Shown here: piece by piece, positions 31,635-41,969 of the stretch | Layout: every line of letters begins with the position of its first letter | Numbering within the stretch: position 1 is the stretch's first letter | DNA from: Triatoma infestans | Taxonomy: Eukaryota; Arthropoda; Insecta; Hemiptera; Reduviidae | Assembly (NCBI GenBank): GCA_011037195.1 | Contig: JAAEAF010002696.1 | Span: 62,001 to 126,000, forward strand | Direction: 5' to 3' | Length of the DNA: 64,000 nt | The notes under the pieces: model-generated | Told to the model about the DNA's origin: nothing | The model's database searches: none | What the model saw: only the letters and a program-made list of their open reading frames with translations | Position numbers and translations under genes: made by a program

Positions 31635-33045
31635 AGAGAGAGATGAGCATAATTTAAAATAGAAATTGTTTGTCCTAAGAGTGGTGAGATAGTAGCGTAC
31701 CTAGCGATGTTAACTTTTCAAGTTGCCACTCATGTTTACTCTTTAAAGTAGATACTAATGTTTGTGAAGTTTGCCGCGATAAAAAGGTTGTGGGTCTAGT
31801 CCCTCAGATGGTCAGCCTATATTCCACTTTCTCTGACCACCAATGGACAGCTTCTAGGTGTGAGATTGGCTGTCTTGATTGAAGCCCATTTACAGTGGTC
31901 GTGACCAAAGTATGTGTGTTCTTGGTTTAAGTGCACTTCTTGATAGTGCGATTCAGACGCTTTGATGTAATTGCTAATGAAATTACTATGTTCTGCTTTT
32001 CTTGGCGAATTTACAGGTTGTTGGTTCTATTACGTCTTTAACTAAAATTAGCAAAATCAATGAACATGAGCATTTCCATACTTGATAATACAGATAATTA
32101 TCCGTCCCCCCCAAAAAAATAAAAAATATTATTCAATATGTTGATTAATTTTCAGCATTCTAGGTGTGTTTCAAGTGAGAACTGATTCGCAATAAGAACC
32201 GCCTATATTCACTTTCTTTACGTTTTAAATTTTATATCCATAGCTTATAAATTACTAGTAAAATTAGTAATTAGTAATTATTTTCCTTCTAGTTTTTTTT
32301 AACTAATTCGAGGATTCAATTAGAAAGAAAAATAAGCAGTGCTCTATTTTTAGAAAACCTCTTTAATTATTTATAAAAAAAAAAAAAAAAGAAGGGACAA
32401 AGAAGTAAAAAAAAAAAAAATTAATTTAATTGAACATTCCTAGAGAGGTTTAATGAGAATACCCTTTTATTCCACAAGGATCTGCTTTCTTTTATGTGGC
32501 GACTCAACTGGGACATAGAAAAAATGAAAAAAAAAAATAATAGATAAAAAAAAAAACAACTTAGTTATTTAGCTTACACAGATCTCGTATTTCTATTGTT
32601 ATTTCATTAAGAAACAAAAGAATCATTACAAAAAAATAAAATAGAATAAATGAGCACTGAAGAAATAAATGAATATGTTTTAGAAGTTGCTCTGAAATTA
32701 AAATGTCTTTTTTGTTAATAACTATCTTAGTACTATTATTTTAATTATCGATGATGTTTGTATCCTAGCGATTGTTTCAATAATTATGATCTTATATTAT
32801 CATTAGTGGCTATTAAATTAATAATAATCACATTCGGTAAAATGATTATTCATGGTGTCTAATAATTAAAATTATATCGACTATATTTCAATTTAAAACA
32901 CTGTTTAATGCCATTTTTTACCAGAATAATAAGAGTTGGCCTGAACTATTTGACCAAAATAGACTTTTATAACAAAATCTTAATTTTTTTTCTTCTTTGA
33001 TTCTACTTTCTCTTAATGTTGGGAAAAAATGTTGCGTTCGTGACT
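31566..33045. other. AT-rich, microsatellite-bearing, unassigned
   Basis: A TG run at 31601-31631. 31740-31960 is less AT-rich and contains GTGGGTCTAGTCCCTC, which loosely resembles a B box, but no second copy is in the window. The rest holds long A runs. Nothing coding. Confidence 0.35.
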
Positions 33046-33174
33046 AAAGCCCACCATACACGAGCGGGATTTCCTCAAGGTTTGGCCCGAAGAGACTCCG
33101 AGGCTTCGCCCTCTTTACCACGTGTGTGTTTGATGCTCAGTCGTCCTGGAGGCTTCACACCGATCATGTCTCTC

Positions 33175-33345
33175 GAATGTATGAAAATGAGCCTTGCTTG
33201 TGGCAAGTTAGTTCTAAAGACTACCATGATATGATCGTAATAAAAAGGAAGCCGCTTACTTGAGACTGCAAGAAAAATTGAAAGAAATAGACCCAAACAA
33301 GACTAAAGATGATGTTATTAAATAAAATTAACAACATGAGAAGCG
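33175..33345 (+). pseudogene. MADF-domain protein relic
   Basis: Broken frames read YENEPCLWQVSSKDYHDMIV, then KEAAYLRLQEKLKEIDPNK and INNMRSAFR. The Trp/Tyr spacing and the final INxxRxxFRxE-like text match the MADF DNA-binding domain, common in Harbinger accessory proteins and in insect regulators. At least two frameshifts or stops interrupt it. The neighbouring transposase-like segment favours a transposon origin. Confidence 0.6.
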
Positions 33346-33429
33346 CTTTCCGTTAAGTAAATAAAAAAAAAAAAATTAAAGAATCCTTGAAGTCAGGAAC
33401 GTCTGCAGATTCTACATACAAGTCAAAGT

Positions 33430-33564
33430 TGTAGTATTTCTCAATGATGAGGGACGGGTTTATTGATATACCAAACACTTCTTTTACGCCTTTTCTTGCG
33501 AATGCAATCCCATGTAACTATATAACCAACAGCCGCTAAAATATTGTCATCCATTGATGCCATG
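33430..33564 (-). pseudogene. Possible Harbinger transposase N-terminus
   Basis: Reads MASMDDNILAAVGYIVTWDC then KKRRKRSVWYINKPV on the minus strand, followed by stops. An acidic start followed by RRKRSxW resembles Harbinger transposase N-termini. Without catalytic parts the call is tentative. The solo LTR lies immediately before its start codon. Confidence 0.4.
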
Positions 33565-33920
33565 TGTAGTGGTCTTAGTGAATCACTGAACCCCCACCAC
33601 TCATCCACTCTAGCGGAGAGAAACAGCCCCTCTCGCACAGAGAGGAGAGGCTCGGCGAGTGTATATATATACGAGAGAGACAGTCAGAGGGTCATTCTGT
33701 TGAATTCAGTCTTACACATCAGACATCATTCTGTTAATTCACACTCCGTACATATCATTTAGCCATGTCAGTCTGTCAGTTCAGTTCAGTTCTAAACTCT
33801 AAGGTGTAAAGTCCTTGGCAGTCAGTCATATACATAGATATCAATTATATATCTTTAACCAATCTTAAGGTGTTTATCTTTCATCATCAACAACCAACAT
33901 CTCCTCACAACACCCTTACA
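33565..33920 (+). mobile_element. Solo LTR with perfect 5-bp TSD CCATG
   Basis: TGTAGTGGTCTTAG...CACCCTTACA, 356 bases, with CCATG at 33560-33564 and 33921-33925. It has a TATA box (GTGTATATATATACGAG) and downstream GTGTAAAGTCCTTGGCAGTC, a block also seen in the L2 LTRs. A 5-bp duplication separates it from the 4-bp families. Confidence 0.9.
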
Positions 33921-34019
33921 CCATGATTGCGGAACGATGAGAAACTTAGGACTTACGTCTAGACAGAATACGTTGACCTGCAGAAAATCATCAAGGCGTA
34001 TTGCTAGAGGATTTTCTTG

Positions 34020-34115
34020 AGGAAAATACTCATCGTGTCTAGGTAAGGGATCGGTAGAGGAATTCCTCAAGGAAATCCTGGAAGGCTTTTTCCTTGAGGA
34101 TTTCCTCTATGTATA
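34020..34115. repeat. Short inverted and direct repeats around TTCCTTGAGGA
   Basis: GAGGAATTCCTCAAGG, AAATCCTGGAAGG and TTCCTTGAGGATTTCCTC overlap to form several small hairpins at the edge of the Harbinger-like relic. Confidence 0.5.
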
Positions 34116-34210
34116 TGGCTACCTTTAGTTTATGAAATTTGAATTTTTCTGGGGGAAAAAAAAACCGGTGTTGTAGTCTTCAAGGTAGGAAAAAATGTTG
34201 AGTGTGCATA

Positions 34211-35769
34211 TTCAGTGGTCAAAAAAAAGTATTCATTCAAGTGTAATTTTCAGTTTATATTTATTTATAATAGTTATTTAACTGACATAATTTCGTCATA
34301 TTTTTAAGTATAGTTAAATAATACAATCTAACCAACAAACAAACTTTTCTGGAGAAATAATGCTAAATTCCAAAAACAAACTTGAAAATAAACGCAAAAA
34401 AGTATTCATTCAGCGAATATAAACAACTTTACATTTTTTTTAAATATTTTGTGTAAAGTGCTTTTGCTTTTATAACGGCATTTAACCTCTTAGGTATAGA
34501 GTCCACAAGATTAGAAGTAACTTCCGGAACTATTCCTTCCCAGGCACTCTTTAACTTGAAAATTAATTCCTTTAATGAGAGAAACATTTCTTTTTTCTAA
34601 TTTTCTTCTCCAAAATCGACCATAAGTTTTCTATCATAAGGATTCAAGTGCGGGGATTGTGGAGTAGCTATCAATGGGCGAAATGTATTGTACAACAGCC
34701 ATTCCCTCGTTTTCCCGGGATGTATGCTTGGGGACGTTGTCCTGCTGGTACAAAAAATTGTCCCTGATCACAAGCTTTCGCTCACTTTTCTGCAAATTAC
34801 CGCGCAAAATGTTTACACAGCCATCTGCATTTAAAATGCACATCGACATTCACCACTCCACTGTAACTCATGCACCCCCATATCATCATATTTCCTCACC
34901 CGAGCTTCACAGTTGGTACAATATTTTTGAGATCAAGCTCTTTATTCAGCTTGCGCCACACAAACTGTCGTCCTTTAGAACCAAAAATATTGTACTTACT
35001 TACTATCAGTGAATAAAACGTTTTTTCCCCAAAATTTGTGTGACTTATTTATATGAGCTTTTGCGATTTCTAACCGCAGCTTCTTGTTCTTTTCACTAAT
35101 AAAAGGTTTTTTTGTTCTAGGTGCTCTAGCCATAAATCCACGGTCTGTGGTGGTACTTTTATCCCTGTTGGTGATGGGAGATCTTCCGCCAACTCTCGTA
35201 CGCTTGTACTAGGCTTTTTTGTAACATTCCTTTTAATGATATGGGGCATTTCTTGTGGTTAACAGCCTCGGTCGACCTGTGCGGGCCTTATTTTCTAGCG
35301 AACCGGCTTTAAACTTTTTAATTATGTATTGCACAGCAGAATGTGATAATTTGAGCAGCGGTCCAATGTTTCTGTACGGATAAACCACTCTGAAATAAAC
35401 GAATTATTTCATTTTTACAAAACGATGGTAATTCTTTTGATTTGCGACCCATTTCTAACGAAAGCACGAATAAAACTGTTTCATTACTAATATCTAAGTA
35501 GTTGTTTACCATTAGGTTAGGTTATTCATTTATTTAAAATTTTTGCCTGTGAACAACGTACAAAAAAACAACTGCACTGTATGAATACTTTTTCACTTCA
35601 AATTTTCATGTTTATTAAAATGTATTTTTGTGGTATTAATACCGAGCTAGCTTGATTCATTGTTCTCTGAAATGTTGTTAAACAGTGTTTTGTTACTATA
35701 AAAGAACTTAAGGCAAAAGTTCAATTGAAAAATTACAACTGTATGAATACAATTTTTTTGACCACGCTA
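34211..35769 (-). mobile_element. Degenerate Tc1-like transposon, 1.56 kb
   Basis: Inverted ends TTCAGTGGTCAAAAAAAAGT and (read inwards) TAGCGTGGTCAAAAAAATTG, each extended by GTATTCAT, with TA on both sides (34209-34210 and 35770-35771). The size is normal for Tc1 elements. A broken transposase lies on the minus strand. Confidence 0.85.
34640..35480 (-). pseudogene. Tc1 transposase relic
   Basis: N-terminal helix-turn-helix text MGRKSKELPSFCKNEIIRLF lies at about 35453. Next comes a second DNA-binding region (PQTVDLWLEHL-like), then the first catalytic region FWGKNVLFTDSK near 35030 and the second, FLYQQDNVPKHTS, near 34735. These are in different frames with stops between. The enzyme would cut and rejoin the element at its inverted ends. 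It is inactive here, and the third acidic residue is not clearly recoverable. Confidence 0.8.
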
Positions 35770-36227
35770 TATGTACGTATATATGTTTGCTCGAGCGGTT
35801 TTTATTGTTTCTTTAATCCGCATTCCTACCCCTTTGTGTTATATTCCATATTACAAAGATATTTACTTATTGTTTATTACATTTTGCTAGAATTATGAAT
35901 ATAATAAAATTCCATTCAAATGTTGTTTTATATTATTTTGAAAATAGTTAAAACTTTGTGCTAGAATAAATATAGTAAACTTCAATACATTTCGAGAATT
36001 GCTGTCGTCCATCTTCCATTACAGCTGTTACCAATAATTTTTGCTTTCTCTAGCTGCAAGAAATGATTTGGAAAGCATGGGAAAAGCAACTAGAAAAAAA
36101 AAAAACAGGAACCCAGCCGCTCCTTAAGTACCTTCTTAAGTTGAATACACACACACACACATATATTAATAATAGAAATATTTTTAAAAACTGACAGACG
36201 TGAACTGATTAAAATATATATATAAGG
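35770..36227. other. No feature seen
   Basis: AT-rich. A CA run lies at 36150-36160. Confidence 0.4.
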
Positions 36228-36557
36228 GTGACCAGAGTTATATGCTCCACCCACTTTTTTTTTAAACGGCGGGAAATTTCGAAAAAATAGAAAACACGTA
36301 TTTAATCACTTTTAGACTAGTTTATTTTCAGTGATTGATCCATTTTTTAAACCCCAATATCCCGAGATACAGCATCCAACTTTTTTTTTTCAAATGGAAC
36401 ATTATATTTTTTTTTGCATATTTTTATAGGGCTTGAGCTCCTAAAAAAAAACAAAAACAAAAAAAATTTAAATCGGTTAGGTTTTTGAAAAGTTATGGTA
36501 ATTTAAAACATGAAAAACAAATTTCAGTTTAATGTCAAAATTACCTTATTTTTTTTT

Positions 36558-37177
36558 TTAAAGAAGCTGTTCAAACTGGGCACCATCAACGGATAGGCAA
36601 GCCAAAGCTCTGGACTCCCACGCTCTGTTTGTAGCAGCACTTGTGGCAAAGTCAAGATCTAGGCAGGCTAGAGTTATTCGACGTTCCAGATCTTCGACTG
36701 AAGCCACGGGATTAAGGTTACTGTACACTTTATTTTTTAGATATCCCCACAAAAAATAGTCCATTGGGGTTAAGTCCGGAGATCGAGGTGGCCATTGGAT
36801 CGGACCATGAGTTCCTAACCACTTTTCATGGAAATTTCTGTCCAGGTAACGTCGAGCAACTCTCGCATTATGTGCCGGGCAACCATCTTGTTGAAAATAC
36901 ATATCTAGCCGACGTTTTAGAGGAACATCTTCAAGCAGAACTGGCAAAATGTCTCTTAAAAAAGTTAGATACCTTTCACCAGTTAAGTTCTCTCTGTAGA
37001 AGTTTGGGCCTATTAGTTGGTTTCCTAAAACTCCACACCAAACGTTTGTAGAAAAAACAACCTGATGGCGTGTGGCGAAGGTAACTTGTGGATTTTCTTC
37101 TGCCCATATTCTAAAGTTCCAACGATTAAGAAGGCCATTGTTGCTAAACTTTGATTCATCAGTCCATAAAATTGTGC
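36558..37177 (-). pseudogene. Mariner-superfamily transposase, 5'-truncated
   Basis: About 206 codons with the catalytic domain: ILWTDESKFSNNG (first Asp), YFQQDGCPAHNARVARRYLD (second Asp), then WPPRSPDLTPMDYFLWGYL, with the third catalytic position in the SPDLTPMDYF region. It ends VDGAQFEQLL. The DNA-binding N-terminus is gone. The open frame extends to 37292, but those extra codons are the inverted arm read in antisense and are not transposase. The catalytic part is intact, so the loss may be fairly recent. Confidence 0.9.
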
Positions 37178-37372
37178 ATTTTTTGTGGGGATATCTACAA
37201 AATGAAGTGTACAGTAACCTTAATCCCGTGGCTTCAGTCGAAGATCTGGAACGTCGAATAACTCTAGCCTGACTAGATGTTGACTTTGCCACCTAAGTGC
37301 TGCTGCAAACAGAGCGTGGGAGTCCAGAGCTTTGGCTTGCCTATCCGTCGATGGTGCCCAGTTTGAAGAGCT
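37177..37372 (+). pseudogene. Duplicated transposase C-terminus in the right arm
   Basis: The plus strand reads FLWGYLQNEVYSNLNPVASV and EDLERRITLA, then after a stop or shift the equivalent of VDGAQFEELL. It repeats the last part of the minus-strand transposase, in the opposite direction. Confidence 0.85.
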
Positions 37373-37734
37373 TCTTTAAAAAAAAAAATAAGGTAATTTT
37401 GACATTAAACTGAAATTTGTTTTTCATATTTTAAATTATAACTTTTGAAAAACCTAACCGATTTAAATTTTTTTTTTTTTTTTTTTTTTAGAGAGCTCAA
37501 GCACTATAAAAATATGCAAAAAAAAATATAATGTTCCATTTGAAAAAAAAAGTTGGATGCTGTATCTCGGGATATTGGGGTATAAAAAAATGGATCAATC
37601 ATTGAAAATAAACTAGACTAAAAATGATTAAATACGTGTTTTCTATTTTTTCGAAATTTCCCGCCGTTTAAAAAAAAAGTGAGTGGAGCATATAACTCTG
37701 GTCACCCTGTAAATATATATATATATATTAGTTG

Positions 37735-37935
37735 TGAAACACTCTAATGACTTTCACTCACTGCAATTTACGTAATAATGATTGTCAAATTTTCATCTAA
37801 CTAATAATTTTTCCTTTCTCTTACTACTAGTGAGAGGGGAAGTATTGTAATCCTATCAAATTTTCGAAATCGAGTTTTACTGGAAATATGCGTTTTGAGG
37901 TCCACTGAGTCAAAAAAAAATTGGTGTGACAGCAT
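37735..37935 (-). repeat. CCGG-family repeat fragment
   Basis: GTTGTGAAACACTCTAATGAC at one end, then CTTACTACTAGTGAGAGG and GTTTTGAGGTCCACTGAG, as in the 1-kb copies. Most of the interior is lost. Confidence 0.65.
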
Positions 37936-38640
37936 TTTTTTTTTTTTTTTTTTTTTTACGGACCAACAGATCCTTTTACAAGTGATAAAAAAAAAGCATG
38001 ACTATAGTGAACAATAATAAACAATAACATGATCACAAACATAAAACAGGGGTAAATCCAAAATAATGGTAATAACAAATTAAATTATAACGTAAAACTA
38101 TTAACTATTAAAACTATTAAATAAATACGTATAAAACTATAAAAATAAATATATACATGTAAATTTAAGAGGAACTTTAAATAGTTATCTAAAAGTAATA
38201 ACATAATAGAAATAAAATATACTAATAATAAACAAATGTAATGTCAAAAATAATAAACTATAGTTGAAAATGAAAAAAACTAAATTAACTTTAACAACTT
38301 TGGTTCAATACTGAGCGTAATTCGTTCTGAAATGTTTTAAGGCTAGTTCTGAAAGTGCTAATTTCTATAGAGTTTTGATTTGCTAAACGCATCATTCTAT
38401 TAATTGAGGAGTGGTATTGATAGTTAGTCGCGGAAAATGGAATATTGAAAAGAAGATTACGTCTGGTTGGATAGGATGGAGTGTTAAAGGAAAGAGATGA
38501 GAGGAGTTGAGGGCAGTCTATATGTGAATTAATTATCTTGAACAGAAATACTAAATCAAAATAACTTCTTCTACCGTTTAACAAGGGAATATTCAAAAAG
38601 GAGATATGCTTAACAAGCATATCTCAAAAAGGGAGAAAAA
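37936..38640 (-). pseudogene. Jockey-like LINE 3' end with poly-A
   Basis: A T run at 37936-37959 is the minus-strand poly-A tail. The coding remnant 38620-38291 reads RRSYFDLVFLFKIINSHIDC, then FNTPSYPTRRNLLF and FSATNYQYHSSINRMMRLAN. This is the RT C-terminus common in Jockey-type elements (FDxxFLxKIxxxxIDCPxLL). 5' truncated near 38640, with no gross disruption in the remaining frame. Confidence 0.75.
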
Positions 38641-39420
38641 AAGGCAGAATGTTCTAACTTAAATTTCTGAAGACTGTTGAATGGCTTTTTATCAACAACC
38701 CCAAGAAATTGAAGACAGTTTTATATCTTTATTTATTTAAAATAATATTATTTATAATATAAAGTTTTATTATATTAATGTTTAAATGGTAACCATGTAT
38801 TTTCAAATAACACAGACAATAGTTTCATTAAAAAGTTTAATAAATGTAAAGCAACTAAAAGTTTGTCATACTTTAAAATATGTTTGGAAAAATAATTAAT
38901 TATACCTATAAAAATAGTGATTCCTTTTTTGAAAACAAACAAATTAACTGTTTTTTTTTACTCGAAAACAATAAATTGAGAAAGAAGGTTTTGCTTAAGT
39001 TGTACTGGTTATTAATAGTTTGTTTTTCTAAGTTCATATAGTTAATAGAAAAAAAATCTGTAGCAGTATGTAATAAATAATTAGAATTACTGCTTAATTA
39101 AGCGTTTAAGATTTTATTATTGTTTTAATAATAATCGTTACACAATTTGTTTACAAATCTGTTATGGAACCCTCAAACGATATTATTCTCTTACGACAAT
39201 TAATACAATTTAATTTAGAAATATTTCATTTAAAATTGCCATCTTTATTAACATTTAGTTGAAGTGGCCATAAAAAGGTGGTAGAGATTACACATGTACC
39301 TTTAGTGGACTATGTGGGCCCTCTCTCTCTCTACCACTCTGTCTTAACTGCATAGAAAAGTGCAACGAAATAAAAGATAACAATTCCAAGTTTAAACAAA
39401 ATCATCGTAGCTTTTTTTTT
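38641..39420. other. AT-rich, no assigned feature
   Basis: AT-rich sequence without recognisable coding or element ends. Confidence 0.4.
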
Positions 39421-39572
39421 CAAGAAAATTCGAATATCTGGTATTTCATCCGTCGTAGCATGCTTATTTATATTGTTCCTGATCGGTTTCGGATTTTCAT
39501 CCATCGTCAGAGCAAATTCACCAAGTTCGTGTAGAGAGTTCAATTTAACTTCATGTTTCTGTTACACTCTGT

Positions 39573-39642
39573 GAAGTATATGTATAGGTATATGTTAGGT
39601 ATATGTATAGGTATGTGTTAGGTATATGTATAGGTATATGTT
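39573..39642. repeat. Minisatellite GGTATATGTATA/GGTATATGTTA
   Basis: About six units of 11-12 bases just left of a solo LTR. Confidence 0.85.
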
Positions 39643-39697
39643 TCTTTTATTGGACATATACCTCATTTTAATGTAATTTAGGTTTACAGAAAACATA

Positions 39698-40417
39698 TGT
39701 GTTGGTATCGTTTTATGGATACCGGAAGTTGAAGGGAGGAGTAAGTGTTGTTAGTTAGAGAGATTAGAGAATTGGTATTCGAAATACGAACTACTGATTT
39801 ATGAAAATAAACTATATTTTAACAACTAATTTGAAGTGTATTGAAATAGAAGAACTAAGATGCACAATTTTAATTGAATATAAGAATTATGAAATGAATA
39901 TAAAATATCAAAGAAGTAGTGTTAAAACCTTAAATAGGGACGCGCTCGTGATGTGTGATGGCACTTAAACCGATTGATAACTCGAACTTAATTGCTTGAT
40001 GACTTGCACTTGACTGATGTGGAACTCCAGTGGGGCGACGTTTATATTTGAATCACTCACACATTGGCTGATGTGTAAGCACGTGCCACACTAAGACATC
40101 TCTCGTAATATATTGACCCTAGGGGAGGTCTGTAGTTAACAAAGGCTGTTTTGGCCGGGGTGGCGACGCTTTGTTAACAGATGGTGGCCAGGTGGCCTCT
40201 TGAGTGTACGTTGACCCTTATATGAAGGAAATACAAAAAGAGTTTTGCGGCGGTTCTCTTGACTGTATATTGACCCCTGTTTGAAAGGGTTTTGCCGCGG
40301 TTCTTGACCTGCAGATAGCGGCTGGCTGGATCCTTTTCCATTTTTCAACCACTAGTTATAATTTTTAGATTTATTTAAAAATTATATCTTCTTTCTTCTT
40401 CTTGCCATCATATCACA
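39698..40417. mobile_element. Solo LTR (family L3), TSD CATA
   Basis: TGTGTTGGTATCG...CATATCACA, 720 bases, flanked by CATA (39694-39697 and 40418-40421). It is homologous over its length to 44414-45071, sharing GATACCGGAAGTTGAAG, CTTAAATAGGGA, CCAGTGGGGCGA, TGACCCTAGGGGAGGTC and TTTTCAACCACTAGT. Extra copies of a TGACCC-type segment make it longer than the other. Direction not determined. Confidence 0.85.
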
Positions 40418-40496
40418 CATATAACTACTCTACCCTAAGTATAAGTGTGAGTGTACATTGTAGATTGTTGTAGAGGATTATTGCACTGTGACCTGA

Positions 40497-40708
40497 AAGA
40501 TCTATTATGCTCCCCGGAGCCTTCTCCAATGCACAGCCGGGCTCCAAGCAGCGTTCTCTAGCTACAGACAACACTGCCCATCACCGGACAGTGAGTTGTA
40601 GAGGCTCCTGGGAAGAAAACAAAATCTACGGGCAGCATGCTGGATTCGAAACTGGCACCTCCGCGTTGCTAGTCTAGCCCGCTACCACTGAGCTAATCCC
40701 TTCCTTCT
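40497..40708 (-). mobile_element. tRNA-headed SINE, family B
   Basis: On the minus strand: GGGATTAGCTCAGTGGTAGC (A box) and AGTTTCGAATCCAGC (B box), then the conserved middle AGGAGCCTCTACAACTCACT-GTCCGGTGATGG and GTTGTCTGTAG, ending GGCTCCGGGGAGC. Confidence 0.85.
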
Positions 40709-41279
40709 TTCTTGGCTTTCGCCAATTAACTAGGGATGGAGACCCTAGTTTGTGTACTGTGTTTGTCCTTGTCTGTAAAGTGTAGAGTGTATGTAGTTTA
40801 AGTGTATTGTGTACTGTTCTGATGAAGTACATATGGAGAACTGAGCTGTGGTAACCCGTGGGATCGCTACTCCCCAAGTAACTGCATGCAACAGATACCC
40901 TTGCGGGCAAAATGTGAATGTAATGGAAACAATAAGTTGAAGTGAACTCTCTACACGTACTCGGTGAATTTGCTCTGACGATGGTTGAAAAATCTGAAAC
41001 CGATCAGGAACAAAAGGAATATACATGCTACGATGGATAAAATACCAGATGTTATCCAGCATTGCAGACCCATCCACATATTCAAAAATTCGAATAACTC
41101 AAAAAAAAAAACTAAATTCGTAAAGCACGCACTTTCAGTTAATCGATTTTCTTTAAATTTGGAATTTTACCACTGCTTTTATTATAATATTTTAATATAT
41201 TATTAGATGGTAAAGTCTTAAATTTTATTGAAGTGGCATTTTGAAGGGTTTCAAATAAACTCTAATAAAAAAAATTTTA

Positions 41280-41470
41280 AAAAAATCTGTTGCGTGACGT
41301 TCACACAACTGATCTCCTACTGCAATTTACATAAATTGTAATTGACAAATTTTATATTTTATATTTAACAATTTTAAAGAAATTAGTCGGTGTTTTTTTT
41401 ATGAAGAAAATCGCGAAATCTTTTCAGTAAAAACGCACTTCCGGTTTACTAATTTTTTTTAATCGATCCC
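41280..41470 (+). repeat. CCGG-family repeat fragment
   Basis: CACACAACTGATCTCCTACTGC, GTAATTGACAAATTTTATA, then AAACGCACTTCCGGTTTACT, matching the start of the 49.4-kb copy. Confidence 0.6.
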
Positions 41471-41969
41471 TTAAGAATAATTGCGATTTTTAAGGAACCA
41501 TCTTTTTTCAGTTTTTATAGAGAATTTATCATTCTTTTTATAGATTTATTTGTTGCTAGGCTTTTATATGACAAATTAGATGATATCTGATATGCTGTCG
41601 TAAACAGGTAATTAATTTTCGAAGTAATAATATATACTTTTTCATCCCTTGACACGGTATGTACACAATAGGACCGAGATAAAGTGGAATATATTGATTT
41701 TAATTAATACTGAATATTTAATGTTTATATTAATTATATTAAACAAACTGAAACTATCTAGAAGTTTTGTATAAACAATTCACTTCTGTATTTGTATTTT
41801 GTTCAAGCTTACCCTAAGATAATAATTATCATAATAACATTTTGAGTAACGTCAAATACATTTCTATTTCATATCGTAACTATTTATATTGGTGAATAGG
41901 TTGTTTGCACAGTTGAGTACCTTATTCAACTCTCTTTATAGGAACGCAAAATGTAATTTCGACTTATTT
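41471..41969. other. AT-rich, no assigned feature
   Basis: Nothing recognised. Confidence 0.4.

Larger units (their letters stand above)
33046..34048. mobile_element. Harbinger-like relic with MADF gene, split by a solo LTR
   Basis: The left end CCCACCATACACGAGCGGGATTTCCTCAAG and the right end (read inwards CCCTTACCTAGACACGATGAG...TTTTCCTCAAG) look like diverged inverted repeats. Inside are a MADF relic (plus) and a basic N-terminal transposase-like segment (minus), the two-gene layout of PIF/Harbinger elements. A solo LTR with perfect TSD interrupts it. Confidence 0.5.
36228..37709 (-). mobile_element. Mariner-like fold-back element with ~535-bp arms
   Basis: 36228-36765 and about 37177-37709 are near-identical inverted arms starting GGGTGACCAGAGTTATATGC. 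Each arm holds the terminal repeat, 3' non-coding DNA and the last ~60 codons of the transposase. Between them is the rest of a 5'-truncated transposase. The right arm therefore replaces the normal 5' end of the element. Confidence 0.9.
39421..41096. repeat. Inverted ~125-bp repeat pair around an LTR and a SINE
   Basis: 39421-39545 and 40932-41096 are inverted copies. Read outward from the spacer, each gives GAATTTGCTCTGACGATGG and CGAAACCGATCAGGAAC. The motif CUGACGA...GGAU-GAAA-AUCC-GAAAC in the left copy looks like a hammerhead core, but the cleavage-side UH is not in place. The 1.39-kb interior contains a solo LTR and a SINE. Confidence 0.65.

Noticed and set aside
37051..37292. N-terminal extension of the mariner transposase frame
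   Set aside because: Codons beyond 37177 are the antisense of the inverted arm, not transposase.
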